This document shows, in pieces, positions 24,425 to 33,009 of a stretch of DNA of 40,582 nt. This DNA is from Chloroflexota bacterium (lineage in GTDB: Bacteria; Chloroflexota; UBA6077; JACCZL01). The stretch spans positions 1 through 40,582 of the forward strand of contig JADZEM010000053.1 of assembly GCA_020850535.1 (NCBI GenBank), read 5' to 3'. A model generated the notes under the pieces. It was not told where the DNA came from, searched no databases, and was given only the letters and a program-made list of their open reading frames with translations. Numbering within the stretch: position 1 is the first letter of the stretch; each line of letters opens with the position of its first letter. The translations under genes and the position numbers were made by a program.

Positions 24425-26629
24425 CTAGACCGGCGAGCCGGACGGACGGAACGGCTGCTGCGGCTGGGGTTGTGGCTGCGGTTGAGGCTGGTACGGCTGC
24501 GGCTGCGGTCGGGGCTGCTGCGGCTGGGGTTGTGGCTGTGGCCGTGGCGTCGGCGTGTAGGTCGCCAGCCGCTTCTGCGCCTCGCCGCCGTCCGGCAGCA
24601 CGTCGAGCGCCCGCATCAGGATCGGGAATGCGCCGTCACGGTTGCCGGCCGTCAGCAGGTTGTCGGCCTTGCCGAGCAGCAGGGCGTACAGCTTCTGGCG
24701 CGTGTCCTTGAAGTTGGCGTCCAGCACCATATTCTCTTCCAGGGCCTTGATCCCCGCGTCATCGTCCTTGCCCCAGTTCGCTTCCATGATGGCGTAGTTC
24801 TTGGTGAGCACCACGCGCTTCTGGCCGTCGAGGGCTTCCTTGTCGTTCGGGGCGAGCTTCAGCGCCTCGGCGAACTGGGCATAGCTCTCGTCGAGCTTGT
24901 TCTGCTCGAGGAGCTGGCTCCCGTAGAGGATGTGGGTCTGCGCCAGCGTCTGATCCACCAGCGCCGCCGTGGCCTTGTCGTTCTTGACGACGGGATCGTC
25001 CCGAAGCGCGCGCAACTCGGCAATCGCCTTCGGGAGGTCGCCGCCGGCAACCGCACCCTGGGCCGCCGTCACCCGTGCCATCGCGTCAGGAGTGGGTGGC
25101 GGGGCCGGCGTGCTGGTGGCGGCCGGGGCCGTGGGCTTCTCGGCCGGCTTCTCCGTTGGCTTCGCGGCGGGCGCTGCGGTGGGCGCATCAGCGGGCTTGG
25201 CGGCAACAGCCTGGGCCGTCGTCGGCGTGAGCCCCGGCTGAGCCGCTGGCGCGGTCGTCGATGTCGCGCCGGCCGCCGGCTTCGCGGCGACGGCGGTGGG
25301 CGTTGCCGTGGTCGCGCTGGACCCGCCGATCAGCCCCGATTGCAGCAGCACGAAGCCGCCGACGACCACCAGCGCGAGCGCCGCGATGATCGGTCCGAGA
25401 ATCACGAGCGGCGAGCGCTTCGGCGGCAGGCTGACAGTGCCGGCGACATGCATCGGGCCGGGCTGGTACGGCCCGCTGCGCGCGGAGATCGGCGGTGGCG
25501 TCAGGGTGCTGGTGCTGTTGCCTCGGGCTGGCCCGGCCCAGCCAGGAGCCGGCTGACCCTGCGGACCCCAGCCTCCCGGCTGGACGGCCGGCCCGCCAGG
25601 AGGCATCCCCTGACCCGGCGGCGTACCCTGCCCTGGCGGCATCCCGGGACCGCGCGGCTGCCGCGGCACCGGCGTGCCGGGCATCGGGATGGGTGTGCCG
25701 GGCGTCGGGCCTGCTGGCATCGGTGTCCGGCTTCGTCCGGCGTTGGGATCGAAGACGGTCTGCGCGCCCGTCGCGCCGAATGCCGGCCCGGGGTCTGGCC
25801 GTGGCGGCTGCACGGGCTGCGCCAGGGCCGCCTTCGCGGCGCTGACCAGCTCCTGGGCGCTGCCGTAGCGGTCGGCCGGATTCTTGGCCAGCGCCTTGAC
25901 CACCACGTCGCTCAGGGTGCGCGGCAGATCGGGCCGGATCTGGTGGAGCGGCGGCGGCGGCTCGTGGACGTGCAGATAGAGCAGCGACGGTGTGCTGGCC
26001 GCGCTGAACGGCGGTCGGCCTCCGAGCGCTTCGTACATCAGGACGCCCATCGCGTAGATGTCGGAGCGCTTGTCGACCGGGTCGCCGCGCGCCTGCTCCG
26101 GCGACATGTACTCGGGAGTCCCGATCACCATGTGTGTCGCGGTGAGCTGGCTCGATTCGCCAGCGCGGGCGATGCCGAAGTCTGTCAGCGTCAGCACGTC
26201 GCCCGGCTCGACCATCACGTTGGCGGGCTTGATGTCGCGGTGCAGCACGCCGCGCGAGTGCGCGAAGTCGAGCGCGGCGGCGACCTGGTCGAGCATACGC
26301 ATCGCTCGGTTCGGCTCCAGCGGACCCTCGCGCCGCAACAACTGCCCGAGGTTCTCGCCGTCGATGAAGCGCATGGCGATGTAGTAGACGCCGTCCGCCT
26401 CGCCCACGTCGTAGATCGTCACGACGTGGGCGTGGTGCAGGTTCGCCGCGATCCGCGCCTCTTGCTGAAACCGCTGGACGATGACCTCGTCGGCGGCCAA
26501 CGATGGCTGCAGGATCTTGATGGCGACGAGCCGCCCGAGGCCCGCCTGCTCGGCCTTGAACACCGAGGCCATGCCGCCCCGGCCAAGCTGACTGAGAATC
26601 TTGTAGTGGCCGAGCTGTGTGCCGATCAC
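24425..26629 (-). CDS. PknB-type membrane serine/threonine protein kinase with extracytoplasmic repeat domain
   Basis: 734 residues from a GTG with GGAG about 7 nt upstream; a TTG at 26707 would add 26 unrelated residues. The kinase domain (about 8-270) is complete: glycine loop LGRGGMASVF, Lys38 (VAIKIL), catalytic HRD at 130-132 (HRDIKPANVM), DFG at 150-152 and GTPEYMSPEQA. A Pro/Gly-rich juxtamembrane linker (about 280-400) leads to one membrane segment (about 407-430). Outside are an Ala/Thr/Pro linker and a helical part like tetratricopeptide repeats (AIAELRALRDDPVVKNDKAT, DESYAQFAEALKLAPNDKEA), then a Pro/Gln tail made of PQPQ units. No PASTA domain is present, unlike classical PknB. 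It is divergent from selD. Substrates are unknown. Confidence 0.9.
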   Translation of the reverse strand: MIGTQLGHYKILSQLGRGGMASVFKAEQAGLGRLVAIKILQPSLAADEVIVQRFQQEARIAANLHHAHVVTIYDVGEADGVYYIAMRFIDGENLGQLLRREGPLEPNRAMRMLDQVAAALDFAHSRGVLHRDIKPANVMVEPGDVLTLTDFGIARAGESSQLTATHMVIGTPEYMSPEQARGDPVDKRSDIYAMGVLMYEALGGRPPFSAASTPSLLYLHVHEPPPPLHQIRPDLPRTLSDVVVKALAKNPADRYGSAQELVSAAKAALAQPVQPPRPDPGPAFGATGAQTVFDPNAGRSRTPMPAGPTPGTPIPMPGTPVPRQPRGPGMPPGQGTPPGQGMPPGGPAVQPGGWGPQGQPAPGWAGPARGNSTSTLTPPPISARSGPYQPGPMHVAGTVSLPPKRSPLVILGPIIAALALVVVGGFVLLQSGLIGGSSATTATPTAVAAKPAAGATSTTAPAAQPGLTPTTAQAVAAKPADAPTAAPAAKPTEKPAEKPTAPAATSTPAPPPTPDAMARVTAAQGAVAGGDLPKAIAELRALRDDPVVKNDKATAALVDQTLAQTHILYGSQLLEQNKLDESYAQFAEALKLAPNDKEALDGQKRVVLTKNYAIMEANWGKDDDAGIKALEENMVLDANFKDTRQKLYALLLGKADNLLTAGNRDGAFPILMRALDVLPDGGEAQKRLATYTPTPRPQPQPQPQQPRPQPQPYQPQPQPQPQPQQPFRPSGSPV

Positions 26630-26891
26630 GCCACGTCTCCAACCGCTGTGAAGCTCGTCCCCTGGCGCTGTGGCGAGCCCGGCTTCGGACCTACCAGATC
26701 GTTCCAAGACGTGAGGCGATCATACCAGTGGCGCGGGGGTCGTACAAGATGACGATGCGCCCCTGCTGGCGGTTCCTCGCAGGGATGTTCGGTTGGGAAC
26801 ACTCCGCCAACGCGCCAAACTCGCGAGCCGACAGGCTGACGGCCCGAACGCCCATAATGAGCAGCAGCCAGGACGAAAGGGGGTAGCGACG

Positions 26892-27944
26892 ATGGATCTG
26901 GACCCGTCCATTCGGCTGACTGGTTTCAGTCACGGCGCTGGTTGAGCGTGCAAGCTCAGCCCGTCTGAGCTGGCGCAGGTTCTGCGTCACCTGCCCCCGG
27001 TGATCGACCCGAGCGTGCTGGTGGGTGCGGCCACCTCTGACGACGCTGCCGTATACCGCCTCGGCGACGATCTCGCGCTCGTTGCCACGCTCGACTTCAT
27101 CACGCCCGTCGTCGAGGATCCTGAGGCGTTCGGCGCGGTCGCCGCTACCAACGCCATCAGCGATGTGTACGCGATGGGCGGGCGGCCGATCTTTGCCCTG
27201 AACGTGGTCAATTTCCCACGCGGCGCGCTGCCGCTGCACTACCTGGAGGCCATCCTGCGCGGCGGCTCGGCCAAGGCGACGGAGGCCGGCATCCCGATCC
27301 TCGGCGGGCACAGCGTGGACGATCCCGAGCTGAAGTACGGCATGGTCGTGCTTGGCACGGTCCACCCTGACCGGATCGTGCGGAACGCCGGCGCGCAGCT
27401 GGGTGACCAGCTAGTGTTGACGAAGCCGCTCGGCATTGGCGTCATCACCACGGCGATCAAGGCGCAAGTCGCCGACGACGAGATCGTCGCGCGGGCGCTG
27501 GAGGTCATGACGACTTTGAATCGCTCGGCCTCCGAAGCGATGCTGGCGGTCGGCGTGCATGGGGCAACGGACATCACCGGGTTCGGGCTGCTCGGGCACC
27601 TGGCTGAGATGGTGCGCGGCAGCGGCGCCGGAGCGCGAGTCTGGGCGCGGCAGGTGCCGTTCATCGAGGGGACACGCGCGCTTGCCGAGCGCGGCATCAT
27701 GCCGGGCGGCAGCCGCCGCAATCTTGAGTCGGTCAGCCCGATGGTCGCGTTCGATCCGTCGCTCTCCGAGCTGGATCACCTGCTGCTGGCCGACGCGCAA
27801 ACCTCTGGCGGGCTGCTGATCGCCGTTGCGCCGGATCGTCTGGAGGAGTTGCTCGGGCGACTGCGCGCCGCCGGGACGCTGGCGGCCAGCGTCGTCGGCG
27901 AGATCACGGATCAGGTCGGCCAGATCGAGGTGCTGGACCGCTGA
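26892..27944 (+). CDS. selD: Selenophosphate synthetase SelD, itself a selenoprotein (in-frame TGA = Sec18)
   Basis: 350 residues including selenocysteine. SelD makes selenophosphate from selenide and ATP for selenocysteine and selenouridine synthesis. The ATG at 26892 follows a GGGGG Shine-Dalgarno; the frame reads IRLTGFSHGAG, then TGA at 26943-26945, then ACKLSPSELAQVL. This aligns with the E. coli SelD start IRLTQYSHGAGCGCK, so the TGA replaces catalytic Cys17 and Lys21 corresponds to E. coli Lys20. The rest is complete: SDDAAVYRL, TNAISDVYAMGG, GGHSVDDPE, TKPLGIGV, ITGFGLLGHL, DAQTSGGLL. A conventional call from the GTG at 27000 would drop the active-site loop. The gene lies alone, divergent from the kinase; 27945-28174 downstream has only a weak hairpin and a promoter. 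Confidence 0.94.
26943..26971 (+). promoter_or_regulatory. UGA-Sec codon and SECIS-like hairpin in selD
   Basis: The TGA at 26943-26945 is followed 7 nt later by a perfect stem AGCTCAG (26953-26959) / CTGAGCT (26965-26971) closing a 5-nt loop CCCGT. The loop sits 15-19 nt after the UGA, within the range known for bacterial SECIS elements, which bind SelB. An alternative short pairing TGAGC/GCTCA overlaps the UGA. Confidence 0.75.
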
Positions 27945-28011
27945 CGCCCCGACCCGGTAGCGGGCTGACGCCCGACGTGACGATTGTGACCGGATCGTGC
28001 AGCGGCCCGCG

Positions 28012-28041
28012 TTGGCCTGCGCCGGGGTCGTGGTCTATAGT
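28012..28041 (+). promoter_or_regulatory. Possible promoter for the low-complexity membrane protein
   Basis: TTGGCC (28012-28017) and TATAGT (28036-28041, 5 of 6 matches) are 18 bp apart, about 135 bp upstream of the GTG at 28175. Confidence 0.4.
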
Positions 28042-28174
28042 TCGGCCCACCATGCCGTACTGCCCACGCACGGCCGGGCTGCGCCTCGAACGGCCCGGTG
28101 CACGGCTCGATTCACGGCGACGACCCCCGGCCGGCCCGTCCTCTCGGGACCGGGCGCGGCCCTGACGGACCATC

Positions 28175-28951
28175 GTGCCCAATCCCTTCGCTCTCATCGA
28201 CCGCCTGGACTTCGACTTTGATCTGCCGTCGTTGCCGTCGCCGCTGGCACGCGCCGACCGCTGGTTCAACCGCCTGAGCGAGGTTCAGCGGATAGGCGCG
28301 GTCCTGGCAATTCTGCTGTTTCTGGCCGCTGCCGCCCTCTACTGCCTGGGCCTGGGCAGCACCGTGGTTCTGAATCGGGCCGAGGCGGCCCTGGCGGCCG
28401 AAGAGGCTGAGGCGGCCGAGACTGCCGCGCAGCAGCCCGTGGTCGTGGCGCCGACGCCCGTGCCCGTCGAGCCGACTGTTCCGCCACCGACGGCCCTGCC
28501 CACAAGCGTGCCGACGCGCGCCGCCGCCAGACCGACGCAGGTCGCCGACTTCCCGACGCCGATCCCGGCCCAGCTCTTGCCCACCATCCCGCTCCAGCCG
28601 CAGCCACAGCAGCGCGCTGTGGCCCCGGCCGAGCAGCCGGCCCGGCCGCGCCTGGTTGCGCCGCAGGAGCCGCCAACGCCCACCCCGCCGATCCGCGCTG
28701 CCGCGCCGACGGGCACGCGCGCACCGGCTGCCGTCGCCACGGCCGGTACGGGGATCGTTCGCGGTGTGACGCCGACCGCCGCGCCGCGCAACGTCTTCGC
28801 GACGCCAGCCATCGCTCCTACGGCCGCCCGTCCCGTCGCCACCACCGTACCGGCCGCCAAGCCCGCCGCCACCACGGCCCCAGCCGCCAAGCCGGGCAAC
28901 ACGCTCTTTCCGAATCCGACGCCGACGCCGCGCACCAGCACGACGCGGTAG
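28175..28951 (+). CDS. Membrane-anchored Pro/Thr/Ala-rich protein of unknown function
   Basis: 258 residues, GTG start. A 38-residue cytosolic start (FALIDRLDFDFDLPSLPSPL) is followed by one membrane helix (about 39-62, IGAVLAILLFLAAAALYCLG) and a short Ala/Glu helix (69-86). The remaining 170 residues are low-complexity: Pro/Thr/Val/Ala with APTPVPVEPTVPPPTALPTS, QPQPQQRAVAPAEQPARP and PAAKPAATTAPAAKPG. This is a wall- or envelope-spanning spacer without an enzymatic domain. The base composition matches its neighbours. No homology is recognisable; the reading frame is supported by the membrane segment and by strong Pro/Thr codon bias in this frame. Confidence 0.6.
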   Translation: MPNPFALIDRLDFDFDLPSLPSPLARADRWFNRLSEVQRIGAVLAILLFLAAAALYCLGLGSTVVLNRAEAALAAEEAEAAETAAQQPVVVAPTPVPVEPTVPPPTALPTSVPTRAAARPTQVADFPTPIPAQLLPTIPLQPQPQQRAVAPAEQPARPRLVAPQEPPTPTPPIRAAAPTGTRAPAAVATAGTGIVRGVTPTAAPRNVFATPAIAPTAARPVATTVPAAKPAATTAPAAKPGNTLFPNPTPTPRTSTTR

Positions 28952-29075
28952 CGATCTCTGCTTCCCTGCGGAGCTGAGACGACGCCGTGACGGCGATCCT
29001 GTAGCTGCATCCGAACATCTGTACTATGCTGGCCTCTGCCGCCTGACCGGCGGACGACGCGGAGAGGCAACAGCT

Positions 29076-29591
29076 ATGACCATGACCAGCGAGCGCGTGA
29101 TGCAGGCCGTCGCGCCGATCCCGGCCGGCTTCTCGACGATCACGCCATCTCTGGTGGTCGACGACGCGCCGGCTGCCATTGCCTTCTACGAGCGCGCCTT
29201 TGGGGCGGTCGAGATCGACCGTGCGCCTGGCACCGATGGCAAGATCATGCACGCGACCATTCAGATCGGCGACTCTCGCCTGATGCTGAACGACGAGTTC
29301 CCCGACTGGCAGATCTTCGGCCCGAAGAAGTTCGGCGGCTCGCCGCAGTCCATCCACCTGTACGTCGCGGATGCCGACGCCATGTGGGAGCGGGCCGTCG
29401 CGGCCGGCGCAACGCCGCGCATGCCCGTCGCCGACACGTTCTGGGGTGACCGCTACGGGCAGCTCGTCGATCCGTACGGGCATGTGTGGAGTATCGCCAC
29501 CCATCAGCGCGACGTGACCGACGAGGAGATCCAGCAGGCGATGCAGGCGATGGCCGAGCAGGGGGGCTGTGGCGCTCCCGCCACCGAGTAG
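29076..29591 (+). CDS. VOC (glyoxalase/PhnB-like) family protein
   Basis: 171 residues with a GGAGAGG Shine-Dalgarno. It has the PhnB/YdcJ-like VOC pattern: ITPSLVVDDAPAAIAFYERA FGAVEI at the start of the fold, MHATIQIGDSRLMLND, SIHLYVADADAMWERAVAAG ATPRMPV, and WGDRYGQLVDPYGHVWSIAT near the end. VOC proteins build a metal or ligand cup from paired beta-alpha-beta-beta-beta modules. Members of this subgroup include antibiotic-resistance and isomerase-like proteins; many have no known substrate. A helical tail (TDEEIQQAMQAMAEQGG) follows. It stands alone between the low-complexity gene and argF. Confidence 0.85.
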   Translation: MTMTSERVMQAVAPIPAGFSTITPSLVVDDAPAAIAFYERAFGAVEIDRAPGTDGKIMHATIQIGDSRLMLNDEFPDWQIFGPKKFGGSPQSIHLYVADADAMWERAVAAGATPRMPVADTFWGDRYGQLVDPYGHVWSIATHQRDVTDEEIQQAMQAMAEQGGCGAPATE

Positions 29592-29814
29592 CCGCCGCTG
29601 AATCGTGCTCGGGTGGCCGCTGCAGGATGCCCTGGTGGCCACCTGAGCAACGCCCGCCCGGTCCGCCGCGCCACGACGGAATCGTCAGGGTTGCCGTCGG
29701 ACACCGTGCTATACTCGGCTCATCGGACGCCGCCGTCGACCTGTGGTCTCAGGGCGTTCCGCCGCCGTCACCGCAAGGCGGTTGCGCGGCGCCAGCGTCC
29801 ACGAGGTAGAGCAG

Positions 29815-30759
29815 GTGTATCCGAAGCATTTTGTCGGCATCGCCGATCTCGACCGTTCGCGACTGCACGCAGTCCTCGAACGGGCGGCTCGCTTGAAGCA
29901 CGATCTGAAGGTCGGCCGACCGCATCCGCTGCTGCCGGGCAAAGTCGCGGCGCTGATCTTCCAGAAGCCATCGCTTCGGACACGCGTCTCCTTCGAGGTC
30001 GGGATGGGCCAGCTTGGCGGCCGAGGCCTTTACCTCTCGCCGGCCGAGGTCGGGCTGGGGCAGCGTGAATCCCCGGCCGACGTCGCGCGCGTATTGTCGA
30101 GGATGGTGCAGACAATCGTCGCTCGGACGTACAAGCACGACGACATCGTGGCGCTTGCCGAGAACGCGACGATCCCAGTCGTGAATGCGCTCTCCGATCT
30201 GGAGCATCCGTGCCAGGCGTTGGCCGATCTCCAGACGATGGCCGAGACGTTCGGCAAACTCCAGGGGCTGACGCTCGCCTACGTTGGCGACGGGAACAAC
30301 GTCACACACTCGCTGATGCTGGCCGCGCCGCAGTTCGGCGTCAACGTGCGGATCGCGACGCCGCCGGTCTACCGGCCGTCCGCGGAGGTCACGCGACAGG
30401 CCGAGGCCCTGGCCGAAGAGGATGGCACCGAGATCTCGGTGATGGACGACCCGTACGCCGCCGTCCGAGGCGCGGACGTCATCTACACCGACACCTGGTA
30501 CAGCATGGGCCAGGAAGAGGAGGCCGCCGAGCGCCGCCCCATCTTCCGAGAGTACCAGGTCAACGACGACCTGCTCCGCGCCGCTGGCCCGAACACGAAG
30601 GTGCTCCACTGCCTGCCGGCCCATCGCGGCGACGAGATCACCGACGCGGTCATCGATGGTCCGGCCTCACTGGTCTACGATCAGGCAGAGAACCGGCTGC
30701 ACGCGCAGAAGGCGCTGCTGGTTGAGCTGCTTGGCGCGCCGCCGGGCGCTGAGGAGTAG
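29815..30759 (+). CDS. argF: Ornithine carbamoyltransferase
   Basis: 314 residues from the GTG at 29815 (GAGGT 7 nt upstream); a GTG at 29743 would add 24 residues that do not fit the family. It transfers the carbamoyl group from carbamoyl phosphate to ornithine, giving citrulline in arginine synthesis. Visible motifs: SLRTR at 53-57 (carbamoyl phosphate loop), HPCQ at 131-134, the ornithine loop SMGQ at 230-233 and HCLP at 265-268. FVGIADLDRSRLHAVL at the start is typical. A TATACT (29710-29715) lies upstream without a clear -35. It is followed after 6 bp by cdaA, so the two are probably cotranscribed, though their functions are unrelated. Confidence 0.95.
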   Translation: MYPKHFVGIADLDRSRLHAVLERAARLKHDLKVGRPHPLLPGKVAALIFQKPSLRTRVSFEVGMGQLGGRGLYLSPAEVGLGQRESPADVARVLSRMVQTIVARTYKHDDIVALAENATIPVVNALSDLEHPCQALADLQTMAETFGKLQGLTLAYVGDGNNVTHSLMLAAPQFGVNVRIATPPVYRPSAEVTRQAEALAEEDGTEISVMDDPYAAVRGADVIYTDTWYSMGQEEEAAERRPIFREYQVNDDLLRAAGPNTKVLHCLPAHRGDEITDAVIDGPASLVYDQAENRLHAQKALLVELLGAPPGAEE

Positions 30760-30765
30760 CTCGCG

Positions 30766-31683
30766 GTGCAGGGACTCCTCGATGCCGTCGTCACAGCCGT
30801 TGCGCTGCTGGAGTGGCGCAGCGTCGTCGATATCCTTGTCGTCGGCCTGATCGTCTACTGGCTGCTGACGCTGATCCAGGGCACCACCGCGAACATGGTG
30901 GTGCGCGGCATCGTCACCTTGCTGATCGTCGTCACCATCCTGGCCTGGGCGCTGAATCTGACGATGCTGAACTGGCTGCTCAGGAACAGCATCCCGGCCC
31001 TGATCGTCGTGATCCCGATCCTCTTCCAACCCGAGCTGAGGCGGGCGCTCGAACAGCTTGGGCGGGCCGGCGGACTGCTGCCGCACTCGCCGACGCTCAC
31101 CGTCTCGGCCCACGTCATCGACGTGGTGTCCATCGCGGCGCGCCGGCTCTCCGAGCGTCGCTGGGGCGCGCTGATCGTGCTGGAGCGCGACACCCGCCTC
31201 GGCGAGTACGTCAATACCGGCGTGCCGATTGATGGCACGCTCTCCGTCGAGTTGATGCTGAACGTCTTCTTCCCGAACTCGCCGCTCCACGATGGCGCCG
31301 TCATCGTGCAGGGCGAGCGGCTGGGCGCGGCCGGCTGTGTCCTGCCACTGGCCGAGGTGCATGCCAGCCCGATCCACTACGGGACGCGCCACCGGGCGGC
31401 TATCGGCATCTCGGAGGTGTCGGACGCGCTGGCGGTGGTCGTGTCGGAGGAGACGGGCCGTATCTCCATCGCCAACAACGGCCATCTCGTGAGCAACCTG
31501 GACGAGGAGAAGCTCCGGAAGGTGCTGGGCATCCTCTACCGACCGCCCGGCGGCGACCAGTTGCCCTGGCAGCGCGGTCGCAACGGCCCATCTTCGAACG
31601 GGCCATCGTCCCACGACCCAAAGGTTGACGGGCCGCAAGGCCGTGGCGGCCCACCGGTCGACGATCCCCGCGTGAAGGTCTAG
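30766..31683 (+). CDS. cdaA: Diadenylate cyclase CdaA (c-di-AMP synthase)
   Basis: 305 residues, GTG start with GAGGAG in the end of argF. It makes cyclic di-AMP from two ATP. Three N-terminal membrane helices (about 21-38, 46-62, 69-87) are followed by the DAC domain: FQPELRRALEQLGR, LGEYVNTGVPIDGTLSVELM, the catalytic DGA at 176-178 (LHDGAV) and RHR at 208-210 (GTRHRAAIG). The last 45 residues are a Pro/Ser/Arg-rich tail beyond the usual end. The cdaR gene follows after 3 bp, the arrangement seen in Firmicutes (cdaA-cdaR-glmM); no glmM is visible here. c-di-AMP typically controls potassium and turgor. Confidence 0.94.
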   Translation: MQGLLDAVVTAVALLEWRSVVDILVVGLIVYWLLTLIQGTTANMVVRGIVTLLIVVTILAWALNLTMLNWLLRNSIPALIVVIPILFQPELRRALEQLGRAGGLLPHSPTLTVSAHVIDVVSIAARRLSERRWGALIVLERDTRLGEYVNTGVPIDGTLSVELMLNVFFPNSPLHDGAVIVQGERLGAAGCVLPLAEVHASPIHYGTRHRAAIGISEVSDALAVVVSEETGRISIANNGHLVSNLDEEKLRKVLGILYRPPGGDQLPWQRGRNGPSSNGPSSHDPKVDGPQGRGGPPVDDPRVKV

Positions 31684-31686
31684 CCA

Positions 31687-32994
31687 TTGGCGACTGCCAG
31701 CGCGTCCCCGGCCTCGCGGTTGCGGCTGCGGCTCGACGTTGGTCGGGCGCTGATCGCGCTCGGGCTGGCCTGTGCGCTGTGGATCGTCGTGCAGAACGAA
31801 CAGAACCCCGAGCGGACGGACATCCCGGCGCTGGCGATCCCCGTCGAGGTGGTCAGCGCGCCGAGTGGGCTGGTCGTCGTCAGTGAGCAGCCACAGATCC
31901 AGGTCCGCGTCCGTATGCCGAACGAGTCGTGGAGCCTGTTGCGGCCCGGCAGCTTCCGTGCGACCGCCGACGCCTCGAACGCCAGCCCCGGGGTCAACGA
32001 GATCCCGGTCCGTGTCGAGGCCCTCGAGCCCCGTGTGCGGCAAGTCGATCCGGTCCCGCCGCTGGTCAACGTCGTCGTCGAGGAGGTCACCGAGCGGATC
32101 ATGCCGGTCCGGCTCAACATCCTCGGCAACGTGCCGTTTGGCTACGCCTACTCAACGCCGCGCATCGCCCCCGAGAACGTGACGGTATCCGGAGCGTCCA
32201 GCGCGGTGCAGCGGGTTGACGCGGTGTTGGTCGATATCCGTCTGGACGGCCTGACGGTCAGCCTGAACGCAACCTACGCGCCGCGCCCGCTCGACGCGCG
32301 CGGCGCGGAGGTGCGCGCCGTCCGGGTGAACCCCTCGACGGTCAACGTCGAGGTGCCGGTGGCGCAGCAGGTGGGCTACAAGGAAGTCGGCGTGCGGCCG
32401 GTGGTGCGGGGCCGGGTGGCGGCCGGCTACCTGCTCCAGCCCATCGAGGTCGAGCCGTCGACGGTCACGGTGGTCGGGTCCCCGGCGGCGCTCGCCAACG
32501 TCAGTTTCGTGGATACCGAGCCGGTCGACGTCTCGAACCTGTCGAACAGCGTCGTGCGCCGCGTTCAGGTGGTCCCGCCGACCGGCCTGACGCTCTTGCA
32601 GCCACAGCCGGTCTCCCTGACGATCCGCGTGACCTCGCTGACGGTCTCACAGACGCTGCGCGTGGTCCCGAGCATTCAGGGGTTGGGCGCAGGGCTCGAG
32701 ATCGCTGGCGACATCCCGCCCATCGATGTGACGATCAATGGTCCGGCCCCGACGCTTCAGCAGTTGACGCCACGCGATTTCCGGGTCGCCCTGGAGCTGA
32801 ACGGCCTGGGGGTAGGACGACACGAGCTTGAGCCACGCGTGGCTGTGCCGCAGGGCTTCACGCTGGAGCGGGTCGAGCCGGCCCGCGCAACGATCGCGAT
32901 CCGCGCTGCCCCCACGCCGATCCCCTCTCCGACGCCCATCCTCGCGCCGACGCCCGTCGCCGAGGCGCAGCCGGCCGCCCCGACGACACCGTAG
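31687..32994 (+). CDS. cdaR: CdaR, YbbR-domain regulator of CdaA
   Basis: 435 residues; TTG start 3 bp after cdaA, with GAAGGT upstream. One N-terminal membrane helix (about 19-37, ALIALGLACALWIVVQN) precedes four consecutive YbbR domains of about 85 residues. These are recognisable by strands such as IPVEVVSAPSGLVVVSEQPQ, VRLNILGNVPFGYAYSTPRI, VRPVVRGRVAAGYLLQPIEV and LRVVPSIQGLGAGLEIAGDI, each followed by a PxxVTVSG-like strand. A Pro/Thr tail ends the protein. In known systems CdaR binds CdaA in the membrane and alters its cyclase activity from the outside. It ends the argF-cdaA-cdaR run and is convergent with the acetyltransferase gene only 15 bp away. Confidence 0.92.
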   Translation: MATASASPASRLRLRLDVGRALIALGLACALWIVVQNEQNPERTDIPALAIPVEVVSAPSGLVVVSEQPQIQVRVRMPNESWSLLRPGSFRATADASNASPGVNEIPVRVEALEPRVRQVDPVPPLVNVVVEEVTERIMPVRLNILGNVPFGYAYSTPRIAPENVTVSGASSAVQRVDAVLVDIRLDGLTVSLNATYAPRPLDARGAEVRAVRVNPSTVNVEVPVAQQVGYKEVGVRPVVRGRVAAGYLLQPIEVEPSTVTVVGSPAALANVSFVDTEPVDVSNLSNSVVRRVQVVPPTGLTLLQPQPVSLTIRVTSLTVSQTLRVVPSIQGLGAGLEIAGDIPPIDVTINGPAPTLQQLTPRDFRVALELNGLGVGRHELEPRVAVPQGFTLERVEPARATIAIRAAPTPIPSPTPILAPTPVAEAQPAAPTTP

Positions 32995-33009
32995 CGGAGG
33001 ACGTGCCGC

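Noticed and set aside
24371-26752. Plus-strand ORF of 793 codons antisense to the kinase
   Set aside because: Arg/His-rich composition typical of a shadow frame; the opposite strand has every kinase motif.
27000-27944. SelD as a 314-residue protein from GTG 27000
   Set aside because: This start loses the conserved catalytic loop; the upstream frame continues the family alignment through a TGA at the Sec position with a good Shine-Dalgarno.
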